The translations under genes and the position numbers were made by a program. Below the pieces are notes generated by a model. The model saw only the letters and a program-made list of their open reading frames with translations. It was not told the DNA's origin and searched no databases. 64,000 bases of DNA, from NCBI GenBank assembly GCA_035628995.1, contig DASPIR010000010.1:186001-250000 (forward strand), given 5' to 3'. The stretch comes from Clostridia bacterium (GTDB taxonomy: Bacteria > Bacillota > Clostridia > Lutisporales > Lutisporaceae). Position 1 is the first letter of the stretch, and every line of letters begins with the position of its first letter. Positions 51,406 to 60,497 of the stretch are shown piece after piece.

Positions 51406-52689
51406 TTGAAGAAGCTTGTTTTGATTACTCTTTTAATACTTACCTTCTTAATAGCAACAAATTGCTCTATCCCTCCGGTTTCCGAAAGCAAACCTGATTC
51501 CGGAACGCCGCCTCAGGATAGTGAAGTGATTGACGATAAGCGGGATGAGTTGGAAGAAAACGCCGCCGCTATACTCAATAAAATGAATCTTGATGAAAAG
51601 GTCGGTCAGCTCTTGGTTGTAGGGTTCCCGCAGGATGTCACCGAGGAAGACCTCCAGGATTACATCGATAGATACAAGGTTTCGGGATTTATCCTTTTTA
51701 AAAGGAATTATGAGGATTTTGATTCCCAGTATAACTTGGTCAATAGCTTAAAGGAGAGGAACGACCTGAAAAACCCCTTGCCTCTATTTATTTCGGTGGA
51801 TGAGGAAGGCGGCACAGTATCAAGACTCCCAGCGGGCGGGACGCATTTTCCGGATGCAAAGCTTGTGGGCAAAGCAGGAGATCCGGAGCTCACTTATAAG
51901 ACAGGGGAAGTCATAGGTCAGGAGCTTGGGGCTTCAGGCATAAATCTTGATTTCGCTCCTGTGCTGGATATAGTCAGCAGCAGTGAAAACAAGCTGCTTA
52001 TAAGACGTTCCTACGGAGCTACTGCAGACATAGTATCAGCTCATGGAACAGCCTTTATCAACGGTTTACAGGCGACAGGCGTCATAGCCGTTCCAAAGCA
52101 TTTCCCCGGCCACGGAGCCACTACTGTGGATTCCCACGGCAAGCTGCCAATAATAAACATTGATAGTGAAACATTCCAGGGCAGGGAGCTGGTTCCTTTC
52201 AGAACTGCGATTAATGAAGGCCTGGAGGCTGTAATGGTAGGGCATCTTGCATATCCAAAGCTGGACCCCTCAGGTTTGCCTGCTACGATGTCCAGCTATT
52301 TCCTTACCGATATTCTCCGGAAGGAATTAGGCTTCAAGGGCATTTCCATTTCAGATGAAATAGAGATGTATGGGTATATGAGCGGCAAAGCCACACTTGA
52401 GGAGTGTGTTATTACCTCCTTCAACGCCGGACTTGATATATTTGTTATAGGGCATACCAAAACAATACAGGATAGGGTATTGAAAGCTCTGAAAGACGCA
52501 TGCGGGAACGGCAGGATAACAGAGCAGAGGCTCAACGAATCAGTGCTTAGGATTATCAAGGTAAAACTTAAGCACAAGCTTTCAGATACAATGGAGTACA
52601 GCCTTGAAGAAGCCAGAAATAACTTCACCAGCAAGGAGCACAAGGCGGTGCTGGAGGAATTGAATAGTAAAATAAAAGCTGCAAGGTAA
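51406..52689 (+). CDS. Glycoside hydrolase family 3 lipoprotein (NagZ-like beta-N-acetylhexosaminidase)
   Basis: This is a secreted, lipid-anchored glycosidase of family GH3, 427 residues, probably removing N-acetylglucosamine from muropeptides or other sugars. The signal peptide ends in ATNC (Cys20). The family features FISVDEEGGTVSR, KHFPGHGATTVDSHGKLP (with the histidine of the catalytic dyad) and the nucleophile aspartate in ISDEIEMYG are all present. The TTG at 51406 was chosen because GGAGG lies 8 bases before it, and the upstream ATG is inside the promoter. It is monocistronic, with its own promoter and terminator (52738-52766). A cell-wall recycling or scavenging role is inferred from the family. 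Confidence 0.88.
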   Translation: MKKLVLITLLILTFLIATNCSIPPVSESKPDSGTPPQDSEVIDDKRDELEENAAAILNKMNLDEKVGQLLVVGFPQDVTEEDLQDYIDRYKVSGFILFKRNYEDFDSQYNLVNSLKERNDLKNPLPLFISVDEEGGTVSRLPAGGTHFPDAKLVGKAGDPELTYKTGEVIGQELGASGINLDFAPVLDIVSSSENKLLIRRSYGATADIVSAHGTAFINGLQATGVIAVPKHFPGHGATTVDSHGKLPIINIDSETFQGRELVPFRTAINEGLEAVMVGHLAYPKLDPSGLPATMSSYFLTDILRKELGFKGISISDEIEMYGYMSGKATLEECVITSFNAGLDIFVIGHTKTIQDRVLKALKDACGNGRITEQRLNESVLRIIKVKLKHKLSDTMEYSLEEARNNFTSKEHKAVLEELNSKIKAAR

Positions 52690-52737
52690 GAGTTTTGGTT
52701 CGAGGTTCGGGGTTTAGGCAGGGCTTGCGCAGCAATT

Positions 52738-52766
52738 AAAGGGCAGATGATTTTCATCTGTCCTTT
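52738..52766 (+). terminator. Terminator after the NagZ-like gene
   Basis: 13-bp stem AAAGGGCAGATGA/TCATCTGTCCTTT (one G-U pair) with a 3-base loop, followed by TTAAAATT. Confidence 0.75.
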
Positions 52767-52797
52767 TAAAATTGCCCAAATATGTACATAATATATA

Positions 52798-52837
52798 CGA
52801 ACATATGTTTGCATATTCGACTTAAATATGCTATGAT
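52798..52837 (+). promoter_or_regulatory. LexA (SOS) box overlapping the promoter of the radical-SAM gene
   Basis: CGAACATATGTTTG (52798-52811) fits the Gram-positive LexA consensus CGAAC-N4-GTTYG. It overlaps the -35 box TTGCAT (52809-52814), which with a 17-base spacer and TATGAT (52832-52837) forms the promoter of the radical-SAM and DUF4130 genes. This places the pair under DNA-damage control. Confidence 0.8.
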
Positions 52838-52870
52838 TTGTATATAAAACCAACACTTGGAGATGATGCT

Positions 52871-54055
52871 ATGGACATAAAAAAGCTGGCGATATTAGGG
52901 GAGGCAGCCAAGTACGACATTTGTTCCTCCAGTGCCTCCTCAGGCCGCAAAATCGCAAAAGCGGACATGGGCAATACTGTCCCCTCCGGAGTCTGCCACT
53001 CCTTTACTCCCGATGGAAGATGCGTTTCTCTTCTTAAGGTTCTTATGACCAATGAATGCGAGAAAGACTGCAGCTACTGCCCAAACAGGGCACAACGGGA
53101 TGTGCCGAGAATAGCCTTTGCTCCCGAAGAATTATCCAGGCTGTTTATAGATATGTACGAGAGGAACTATGTAGAAGGGCTTTTTCTTAGCTCAGGCGTT
53201 CGACACGGTATGTCAGACTCAATTGAAAACATGCTGAAGACCATTGAGATACTGAGAATGAGGTATCGATTCGGAGGTTACATCCACCTTAAGATGCTGC
53301 CGGGTACCTCGGAACAGTATATTAATCAAGCAGTCAGGCTTGCGGACAGAATCTCACTCAACCTTGAAGCGCCTAACAGCGAAAGACTCAAAGCACTAAG
53401 CAGCAGCAAGGATTACGAGAAGGACTTGCTGCTTCCTATTGAGAATATTGCCAGGGTAATAGGGCAGAATCCCGGCACGACACATACCACTCAGTTCATT
53501 GTAGGTGCCGCCCAGGAAAGTGATAAGGAGATACTGACGACTGTTAATGACCTTTACTCTTCCTACAATCTGAAAAGGGCTTATTTCAGCGCGTTTAGTC
53601 CTGTATATGACACTCCGCTGGAGAATGTGGCTCCCGCCCCTCGGATTAGGGAAAGCAGACTTTATCAATCAGACTTCTTGATGAGATTTTATGACTTCAA
53701 ATTCAAGGACTTTTATTTTAATGGAACGGGTAATCTTGACCTGGAGCTTGACCCCAAGCTCATGTATGCCGTCAGAAATCCTCAATTTTTCCCTGTAGAG
53801 GTAAACAGGGCATCCCTGGAGCAGCTTCTCAGAGTGCCTGGAATAGGCCCCAAATCAGCTCGCAAAATACTTGAGATCCGCCGGCAGTATCGGATAAAAA
53901 GTCCTTTGGAGCTAAAGAATATGGGGATAAGCTTAAAACGCAGCCAGAAATTCATTACTATTTCGGGGAAATGCTATGACAGCAGCAGATGGCTTATGGA
54001 CCCGCCCAAATATGAATTTGAGCAGTTAAGTATATTTAAGGAGATCAGCTTATGA
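52871..54055 (+). CDS. Radical SAM protein linked to DNA repair, with helix-hairpin-helix end
   Basis: This is a radical-SAM enzyme of about 394 residues in the putative DNA modification/repair group that occurs beside DUF4130 or uracil-DNA-glycosylase-like genes. The 4Fe-4S motif is CEKDCSYCPN (CxxxCxxC), and a C-terminal helix-hairpin-helix (LEQLLRVPGIGPKSARKILEIRR) suggests DNA binding. The ATG at 52871 is chosen, 8 bases after GGAG, instead of an ATG 11 codons earlier with no such site. It overlaps the next gene by 4 bases. The reaction is unknown; the LexA box upstream supports a DNA-damage role. Confidence 0.9.
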   Translation: MDIKKLAILGEAAKYDICSSSASSGRKIAKADMGNTVPSGVCHSFTPDGRCVSLLKVLMTNECEKDCSYCPNRAQRDVPRIAFAPEELSRLFIDMYERNYVEGLFLSSGVRHGMSDSIENMLKTIEILRMRYRFGGYIHLKMLPGTSEQYINQAVRLADRISLNLEAPNSERLKALSSSKDYEKDLLLPIENIARVIGQNPGTTHTTQFIVGAAQESDKEILTTVNDLYSSYNLKRAYFSAFSPVYDTPLENVAPAPRIRESRLYQSDFLMRFYDFKFKDFYFNGTGNLDLELDPKLMYAVRNPQFFPVEVNRASLEQLLRVPGIGPKSARKILEIRRQYRIKSPLELKNMGISLKRSQKFITISGKCYDSSRWLMDPPKYEFEQLSIFKEISL

Positions 54056-54810
54056 TAATGTTCTCAGACAATCCTCAATCAATATTAAAAGCTTTCATGC
54101 TCACCAAGCTTACAGGAGATACGGTAATAACAGCGGGCAGCAGCAGTCTTCTTCTTTTTAGCGGGGATGCAGTAATCAATACAGACAGCTATGACCTTGA
54201 AGCGTTGGCGCAGCAATACAAGGAGCAATTTCACAGGAATGCTGATTGGCTTCATACTCACAAGGGCAATGAACTGATGCATGTGATATATAAAGCCCTT
54301 AAACATAGCTCCGAGAGCAAATACTCTGTTATATTCAAAGCAGTTGAAGATGCTTTTACAAAAGGCATTGACTACTGTCTGCAAGGGGCTTCTCAGTACA
54401 GTAAAAAGCTCAACTCCCTTTGCAGCGATGTCAACCACGAGGTCTACAGAATGATGGGTTTTATAAGATTCAAGCCGGCTGGAGAGAAGTGCCTTGTCGC
54501 CAAGCCTCTTCTCTATCACGATACCGTCGATCTTATACTCAAGGAATTTCAGGGCAGATACCCCAATCATCGTGTTGTCATCCTTGCCGATCAACATTCA
54601 AGAGCAATAGAAAACGGCCTCCTATTCGATGTGGACTTTGAAGCTTACGAAAAATATTCAAAAGAAGATATTTATGACTCTGTCTGGGAAGAATACTATA
54701 AGTCCCAGTATATAGAACCGAAGAAAAATATGCAGCTCGCCGCAGCAAAGATACCGAAAAAATACTGGGATTGGATGCCGGAGGGAAAGATACTGAAAAG
54801 TGAAGAGTAA
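54052..54810 (+). CDS. TIGR03915-type putative DNA repair protein (DUF4130)
   Basis: This is a 252-residue protein of the DUF4130 family that is almost always found with the preceding radical-SAM gene. The conserved region is the KxxHEVYRMMGFIRFK stretch (here SDVNHEVYRMMGFIRFK) and the later RYPNHRVVILADQHS; elsewhere this domain can be fused to uracil-DNA glycosylase. The ATG overlaps the radical-SAM stop (ATGA), with GGAG 8 bases before it, so translation is coupled. It is likely a repair factor working with the radical-SAM enzyme under SOS control; the activity is not known. Confidence 0.88.
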   Translation: MIMFSDNPQSILKAFMLTKLTGDTVITAGSSSLLLFSGDAVINTDSYDLEALAQQYKEQFHRNADWLHTHKGNELMHVIYKALKHSSESKYSVIFKAVEDAFTKGIDYCLQGASQYSKKLNSLCSDVNHEVYRMMGFIRFKPAGEKCLVAKPLLYHDTVDLILKEFQGRYPNHRVVILADQHSRAIENGLLFDVDFEAYEKYSKEDIYDSVWEEYYKSQYIEPKKNMQLAAAKIPKKYWDWMPEGKILKSEE

Positions 54811-54839
54811 CATAAAACTACTTAATTAAGAGGTGATTT

Positions 54840-56012
54840 ATGTTTAAGCTTATAAGGAATGTGGACGTATATGAACCAAAATATGAGGGCAAGAAGGATA
54901 TTCTTATCTGCAATGATAAAATCATTAAAATTGCTGACTCTATCGATTTCCCTGCTGGTTTTAATACAGAAACAATTGATGGGAGCGGCTTTAAGGCCGT
55001 TCCGGGCTTTGTTGACCAACATGTTCACTTATCTGGGGGTGGCGGTGAAGGTGGGCCTAGCACCAGAACCCCCGACATTAGAATAACCGAACTTACTACC
55101 GCTGGTATTACTACTGCCGTGGGTCTTCTTGGTACCGATGGGGTCACTAGAAGTATGGAAGCACTGCTATCAAAAGCAAAGGCTCTTGAAGATGAAGGTA
55201 TAACCACTTACATTTATAGCGGCTGCTACGCATTACCATTCAAAACCATTACTGGTTCTGTAGAATCTGACCTTATCCTAATAGATAAAGTCATTGGAGT
55301 GGGTGAAGTAGCAATATCCGATCACCGCTCCTCTCAACCCAGCTTGGATGATCTCAAAAAATTGGCAGCACATACTAGAGTGGGTGGATTACTTTCTAAA
55401 AAGGCAGGGATTGTTCATCTTCATTTAGGGGAAGGTCCCGATGGTATAAAGCCCCTTATGGAAATTGCTAAGACCACAGAGATTCCAGCCAAGCAATTCA
55501 TGCCAACGCATATGAACAGAGCCAGACATCTTGTAGAACAGAGTATGGAATTTATCAAGATGGGAGGTTTCGTAGATTTGACCTCTGATTTCTATAAGAG
55601 CGAAAAGCTGCCGGACTGTATGAGCATAGGCGATGCACTAAAGCTTTATTTAAAAAATGGTATACCCCTGGATCATGTATGTGCCAGCTCTGATGCCAAT
55701 GGAAGCATTCCCATTTTTGATGAAAATGAAACCCTCATAAGCATTGATATAGGACGTGCAGCAGTCTTGCATAAGGACATAAGAAGTGCAATACAGGATG
55801 GCATAGTTACGTTGGAACAGGGTTTGAGCCTTATTACACAGAACCCTGCAAAGGCACTTAAATTGTATCCTCGCAAGGGTACAGTCAGGGAGAATTCTGA
55901 CGCTGACATAGTACTGCTTGACAGCGATCTTAACATTCATACTGTTATTGCAAAAGGGCAAATAATGGTTAAGAATCATGAAGCAATCGTCAAAGGTTTC
56001 TTTGAAAAGTAA
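54840..56012 (+). CDS. iadA: Isoaspartyl dipeptidase (beta-aspartyl-peptidase)
   Basis: This is a cytosolic binuclear-zinc peptidase of the amidohydrolase superfamily, 390 residues, which cleaves isoaspartyl dipeptides from damaged proteins. Family motifs are FVDQHVHLSGGGGEGG with its metal-binding HVH, GEVAISDHRSSQ, HLHLGEGPDG and SSDANGSIP with the catalytic aspartate. Some clostridial members accept other substrates. AGAGGTG lies 6 bases before the ATG. It is 29 bases from the DUF4130 gene and may be transcribed from the same SOS promoter, although the function gives no obvious reason. A bidirectional terminator follows. Confidence 0.9.
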   Translation: MFKLIRNVDVYEPKYEGKKDILICNDKIIKIADSIDFPAGFNTETIDGSGFKAVPGFVDQHVHLSGGGGEGGPSTRTPDIRITELTTAGITTAVGLLGTDGVTRSMEALLSKAKALEDEGITTYIYSGCYALPFKTITGSVESDLILIDKVIGVGEVAISDHRSSQPSLDDLKKLAAHTRVGGLLSKKAGIVHLHLGEGPDGIKPLMEIAKTTEIPAKQFMPTHMNRARHLVEQSMEFIKMGGFVDLTSDFYKSEKLPDCMSIGDALKLYLKNGIPLDHVCASSDANGSIPIFDENETLISIDIGRAAVLHKDIRSAIQDGIVTLEQGLSLITQNPAKALKLYPRKGTVRENSDADIVLLDSDLNIHTVIAKGQIMVKNHEAIVKGFFEK

Positions 56013-56036
56013 AGGCAGGTATGCACCTGCCTTTAC
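56009..56036. terminator. Bidirectional terminator between iadA and ltaS-like genes
   Basis: Perfect 12-bp stem GTAAAGGCAGGT/ACCTGCCTTTAC with a 4-base loop, overlapping the ends of both convergent genes. Confidence 0.8.
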
Positions 56037-57934
56037 TTTCTTAAATATTCTATTAGCTCATTCACTAAATTATTTTCTATTATCAAATCTGAATACTCAA
56101 GGCTCTTTCTTGCAAGCTCCTTTTCTTTCTCCAGTTTTTCTATTGGATATTTTTCACCGGTTTTAACATCATATGCTACTCCATCTGCTGTAAGGCAAAT
56201 GTATTTGTCAGTTATGAAATAACCATGCCTTAAAATTGCAATCCCCTCAGAAGAATTCAGCAAATCCCGGCCCAGCATTGGCATGCTGCTGCTGTCAACA
56301 CCCATTACATTCAATATAGTCGGCATGAAATCCACGCCTCCGCCAGCTATATGTTTAGTCCCCTTATAGGTATTTCCCGGTATATGTATAATGAGCGGTA
56401 CCTTCTGCTGTTTCACCCAGTTGAAATCATCCATAACACCCAATCCCAAGAATTCTCCCAGATACTCTTTTTTATCCTTCGGTATGGCAAAATGATCCCC
56501 ATATATAGCCAGTACCGAGCGTTCCATAATTCCGCTTGCTTCCAGCCCCTCAATGAATTCTCCCAAGGCTTCGTCAGCATAGTGGATAGACTCAAGATAA
56601 TTCCCTAAGAAAGTATCCTTGTACTCCCCTACATCAAACTTGCTGTAGTACTTTTCATCATTGTCAAAGGGATAATGGCTGGTAAGGGTTATTAAGAGCG
56701 AGTAGTATGGCTCCTTATATTTCTCCAGTTGCTCAAGTGATTGTCTGAAGAAGGATTTATCACTGAGTCCCATGCCAACTATCTCATCCTGCACTAAACT
56801 GTTCTTATTCACAAACTCATCAAATCCGAGTGTCTTGTACATTACGCTTCTATTCCAAAAGCCAGGCTTATACGCATGCATTGCCGAGGCATAATAGCCT
56901 TCCTGCTTCAGCCTTTTGGCAAGGGAATAGTACTCGTTTCCTGAAAACCTTATGTATGCTGAGCCTTCCTTTGCCGGAAACATAGATGCATTGGACAGGA
57001 GCTCGGCATCCGAGGTCCCCCCTCCCGCTGTCTCGGTATAGTAATTGTCGAAATATAGGCTGTTCTTTATCAGTTTGTTCAGATTTGGAGTAATCTCCTG
57101 TCCACTGATGCTTCTGTTTATAACAAACTCCTGAAGAGCTTCCACCTGAATCACTATTAAATTCTTATCCTTGCCTACGCCAAATAGCTTGGGGTTCTGC
57201 GGCTTATCAGCCTTTTTGCTATCTAAAAATTCACGTATGTTTATCTTATTGTCCTCGGTTACCGGCATTGCCTCTTTGTCCTTCGACTTTACAAACTTAA
57301 AGGCATCAATACTGTGGAAGCTCAACAGTCCAATATTCTGCACGATATATACCCTGTCATAAAATGAGCTCAGTATAAAGGGTTGTGTTTTCAACAAGCT
57401 AAATATGCCGTAGCTGCAAAGTCCAAAGCCTATTACAAATGCAAAAACGAAACGTATAATTCTTTTTCTATAGGCTATATTGCTGCGTCTGCTCACACTT
57501 TTGCTAACATTAAGTATTAAAGGTATTATAAAAAGGTCTAGTGCAAATATCAGATCGGATATATGCAGCAGACTGACTACACTGCTTTTCACTGAGGTTA
57601 CACTGGAGGCTTGAGTTAAAACATTCATTGAGAGCACATCAGTAAAATACCTGTAAAACAGCATATCTGCTATTATGATAAGCGTGACTGCGATATCAAT
57701 CAAATACAGAAAAGTCAACCGAGCTGTCTTAGGTATAAGACCAGTCCAGCATACAAGTACAAGTACTGTACCCACAACAGAGGCGAACAATGCAATATTC
57801 TTAATGCTGCTGCTTTCCATTATCCCATTGAAAACCAGAAGCTTCAACGCAATAAATATAAAGAATAAGTGGATTTCATTACTCATACTGTTTTTTATTA
57901 ACTCAATAACTCTATTCCTATTAATGTGCTTCAT
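56033..57934 (-). CDS. LTA synthase family sulfatase-like transferase
   Basis: This is a membrane enzyme that polymerises glycerol-phosphate from phosphatidylglycerol on the outer face, as LtaS/YfnI/YqgS. The 633 residues show about five transmembrane segments in the first 200 residues, then the extracellular sulfatase-fold domain with the metal-binding VIQVEALQEFV, the catalytic threonine in ETAGGGTSDAEL and LAIYGDHFAIP. The length agrees with the family. It is a single-gene unit on the minus strand. It may make lipoteichoic acid, or its primer, for the Gram-positive envelope. Confidence 0.92.
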   Translation of the reverse strand: MKHINRNRVIELIKNSMSNEIHLFFIFIALKLLVFNGIMESSSIKNIALFASVVGTVLVLVCWTGLIPKTARLTFLYLIDIAVTLIIIADMLFYRYFTDVLSMNVLTQASSVTSVKSSVVSLLHISDLIFALDLFIIPLILNVSKSVSRRSNIAYRKRIIRFVFAFVIGFGLCSYGIFSLLKTQPFILSSFYDRVYIVQNIGLLSFHSIDAFKFVKSKDKEAMPVTEDNKINIREFLDSKKADKPQNPKLFGVGKDKNLIVIQVEALQEFVINRSISGQEITPNLNKLIKNSLYFDNYYTETAGGGTSDAELLSNASMFPAKEGSAYIRFSGNEYYSLAKRLKQEGYYASAMHAYKPGFWNRSVMYKTLGFDEFVNKNSLVQDEIVGMGLSDKSFFRQSLEQLEKYKEPYYSLLITLTSHYPFDNDEKYYSKFDVGEYKDTFLGNYLESIHYADEALGEFIEGLEASGIMERSVLAIYGDHFAIPKDKKEYLGEFLGLGVMDDFNWVKQQKVPLIIHIPGNTYKGTKHIAGGGVDFMPTILNVMGVDSSSMPMLGRDLLNSSEGIAILRHGYFITDKYICLTADGVAYDVKTGEKYPIEKLEKEKELARKSLEYSDLIIENNLVNELIEYLRK

Positions 57935-58036
57935 TGTATCATCCTCGAATCAATGTGTATTTTATGTATTTATACGATTGCAACAAAGTATATTCTACAT
58001 CAATCAAAAAAATTATACAAGCTCTGATAAAATGAA

Positions 58037-58060
58037 AAAAGCGCTCAAATGAGCGCTTTT
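58037..58060 (-). terminator. Terminator of the serA-like/DUF1015 operon
   Basis: Perfect 10-bp stem AAAAGCGCTC/GAGCGCTTTT with a 4-base loop, followed on the minus strand by TTCATTTT. It directly follows the DUF1015 stop. Confidence 0.9.
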
Positions 58061-58062
58061 CA

Positions 58063-59307
58063 TTAAAGTTCGTGGATGAACAACCCGCTTCTCAGCTTTG
58101 GTTCAAACCAAGTTGACTTAGGCGGCATTACCTGGCCTGCGTCAGCTATGGACATAAGGTCATCAATTGTAGTAGGACACATGGAGAAAGCGACCTTCAT
58201 TCCGACGCTGACTCTTCTCTCAAGCTCCTTGAGACCCCTGATGCCTCCGACAAAGTCTATCCTCTTGTCAGTCCTTGGGTCCTGTATCCCCAGTATTGGG
58301 CTAAGCAGGTTATTTTGCATAATAGATACGTCAAGCCTGTCGACAGGGTCATTTTCATTGAAGGTTCCTGCTTTGGCTGTCAGCTTATACCATTTACCAT
58401 CCAAATACATCCCGAAGGTATGCTTAGTGGAAGGCTTGTAAGGTTCGTTACCATTATATGCTTCTACGACGAATTTTTCGCCGACCTTTTTTGCAAACTC
58501 CTCAGAGCTATTGCTGTTCAAATCCTTCACTACCCTGTTGTAGTCCATTATATACAGCTGCTCGTCTGGGAAAAGCACTGAAAGGAAGAAATTGAATTCT
58601 TCATCGCCCTTAAAATTAGGAAACTCTTCTCTTCTTTTAAGACCTACCTTTACAGCAGAAGCCGAACGATGATGTCCGTCAGCTATATATAAATAATCAA
58701 TAGCAGCAAATTCCGCTTCCAGCTTTTTAATAACAGCTTCATCATCAATTACCCACACTGTATGGCCTATCTTGTCTTCGGATACGAAGTCATATACGGC
58801 CTTGTGCTTTGTCATCCAGCTGTCCACCATGTCGTTGATTGCCTTCTTAGCCCTGTATGTAAGGAATATAGGACCTGTGTTGGCGTTGCAGTAATCAACA
58901 TGGTTTATCCTGTCCTGCTCTTTGTCTGCTCTGGTAAATTCATGCTTCTTAATTATATTGTTGATATAATCATCTATTGAGTTGCAGCCAACAAGACCAA
59001 TCTGAGCACGACCATTCATCATCTGCTTGTATATGTACAGATAGTTGTTCTTGTCCTGCTGTAGAATTCCGTCCTTTATCATGCCTCTCATGTTGTCTCT
59101 GGCTTTTTCATATACGCTCTTGTCATAGTGATCTATTGATGGGTCAAGGTCTATCTCTGCTTTGTCGACATGCAGAAATGAATACGGGTTGCCCTTAACC
59201 ATTTCTCTTGCTTCATCACTGTCCATTACATCGTAAGGAAGAGCCGCTACCTTATCCGCCAGCTCCGTTGTAGGCCTAATTGCCTTAAATGCTTTTAATA
59301 TCGCCAT
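58063..59307 (-). CDS. DUF1015 family protein
   Basis: This is a 414-residue protein of the DUF1015 family, of unknown function and widespread in anaerobes. Family features seen are ALPYDVMDSDEA near the N-terminus, VWVIDDE, and YIADGHHRSASA near the middle, the last looking like a metal or phosphate site. GGGGAG precedes the ATG at 59307. It lies 11 bases after a phosphoglycerate-dehydrogenase-like gene, a pairing I recall as common in Clostridia. A link to serine metabolism is therefore inferred, not shown. Confidence 0.88.
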   Translation of the reverse strand: MAILKAFKAIRPTTELADKVAALPYDVMDSDEAREMVKGNPYSFLHVDKAEIDLDPSIDHYDKSVYEKARDNMRGMIKDGILQQDKNNYLYIYKQMMNGRAQIGLVGCNSIDDYINNIIKKHEFTRADKEQDRINHVDYCNANTGPIFLTYRAKKAINDMVDSWMTKHKAVYDFVSEDKIGHTVWVIDDEAVIKKLEAEFAAIDYLYIADGHHRSASAVKVGLKRREEFPNFKGDEEFNFFLSVLFPDEQLYIMDYNRVVKDLNSNSSEEFAKKVGEKFVVEAYNGNEPYKPSTKHTFGMYLDGKWYKLTAKAGTFNENDPVDRLDVSIMQNNLLSPILGIQDPRTDKRIDFVGGIRGLKELERRVSVGMKVAFSMCPTTIDDLMSIADAGQVMPPKSTWFEPKLRSGLFIHEL

Positions 59308-59318
59308 TATTTTCTCCC

Positions 59319-60230
59319 CTATTCAAAGTGTTTTTGAATAATCTGTACGATTTCCTCACCTATTCGTTCCTGAGCTTCCATAGTTGAAGCTCCTATATGA
59401 GGTGTAAGAGAAATCTTTTCATGTGTATATATTCTTTCATTCTTTGTTGGTTCCTCTTCAAATACGTCAAGAGCAGCAGCAGCAACCTTTCCTGAATCAA
59501 GAGCATTTAACAGTGCGTTTTCGCATACAACTCCGCCCCTTGCTGCATTTACAATATAAACTCCGTCTTTCATCTTAGCAAACTGTGCTTCACCAATAAC
59601 AGCCAGCTTATCCTTTGAACCCGGTATATGTATTGATATGAAGTCTGAAATTTCCAAAAGATCATCCAATGTCATGAACTTGAAGTGGTCAAAGCCCTCC
59701 ATAACACCCATGATATCTGTATAAACAACCTTCATTCCCAAAGCATATGCTCTTTTTGCAACTTCTCTTGCAATTCTTCCAAAGCCGATAAGCCCTAAAG
59801 TCTTTCCTGCAAGCTCGATTCCTTCATACTTCTTTTTATTCCACTGTCCTAATCTCATTGTATGATTTGCAATATGAAGATATCTTGCCATGCAGAACAT
59901 ATGTCCAATTGCTAACTCCGCTACAGATGCGCTGCTTGCATTTGGCGTATTGGTTACAGTTATTCCGTTCAGCTTTGCATAGTCTACGTCAATATTGTCA
60001 ACTCCAACACCGCCGCGTATAACCAGCTTCAATCTTCCAGTTTCCAAAGCTGCATCTATTATTGGCTGCCTTATTTTTGTAGCTGAACGTACTACGACTG
60101 CATCAAATTCTTTTATCTGGCTTTTCAATTCTTCCGGCTCATAGAACTGCTCCACTACCTCAAAGCCGCTGCTTTTCAGCTTGTCTATACCGGATTTCTC
60201 CATGCCGTCAGTTACTAATATTCTTTTCAT
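59319..60230 (-). CDS. serA: D-3-phosphoglycerate dehydrogenase-like 2-hydroxyacid dehydrogenase
   Basis: This is a D-isomer-specific 2-hydroxyacid dehydrogenase of 303 residues, the first step of serine synthesis if it acts as SerA. The NAD site is GLIGFGRIAREVA (about 147-159), the arginine is in VIRGGVGVDNID and later NAARGGVV, and the glutamate and histidine lie in FEEEP and TPHIGAST. It lacks the C-terminal ACT domain of long SerA forms, so feedback by serine through ACT is not expected. AGGGG precedes the ATG. It is followed after 11 bases by DUF1015. No serC is present in the window. Confidence 0.87.
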   Translation of the reverse strand: MKRILVTDGMEKSGIDKLKSSGFEVVEQFYEPEELKSQIKEFDAVVVRSATKIRQPIIDAALETGRLKLVIRGGVGVDNIDVDYAKLNGITVTNTPNASSASVAELAIGHMFCMARYLHIANHTMRLGQWNKKKYEGIELAGKTLGLIGFGRIAREVAKRAYALGMKVVYTDIMGVMEGFDHFKFMTLDDLLEISDFISIHIPGSKDKLAVIGEAQFAKMKDGVYIVNAARGGVVCENALLNALDSGKVAAAALDVFEEEPTKNERIYTHEKISLTPHIGASTMEAQERIGEEIVQIIQKHFE

Positions 60231-60438
60231 ACTTCCCCTACCTTTCCTCTCAAGTATTCTTGCTCACCTTTATTATATGTAATTGTGTAGCATTATTCAA
60301 ACATTTTATATCTATTTTTTGTACAGCTTTGGATATAATAGCAACTCATTGTACGTTTAATATGGACTTTATTCCGATTTTGTATTCGTCCAAGAGCTTT
60401 TGTATAGCACAATTGATAACTAGTATATCTAATAAAGA

Positions 60439-60482
60439 AAAGATAGAGGAAGCCAAACTAACTATTGACTTCTTCTATCTTT
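60439..60482 (-). terminator. Terminator of the opp operon
   Basis: An 18-bp stem (60439-60456 with 60465-60482, one mismatch and one G-U) followed on the minus strand by T-rich TCTTTATTAG. It lies 16 bases after the oppF-like stop. Nothing else is seen in the 267-base gap 60231-60497. Confidence 0.75.
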
Positions 60483-60497
60483 ACACTCTTGATATAT

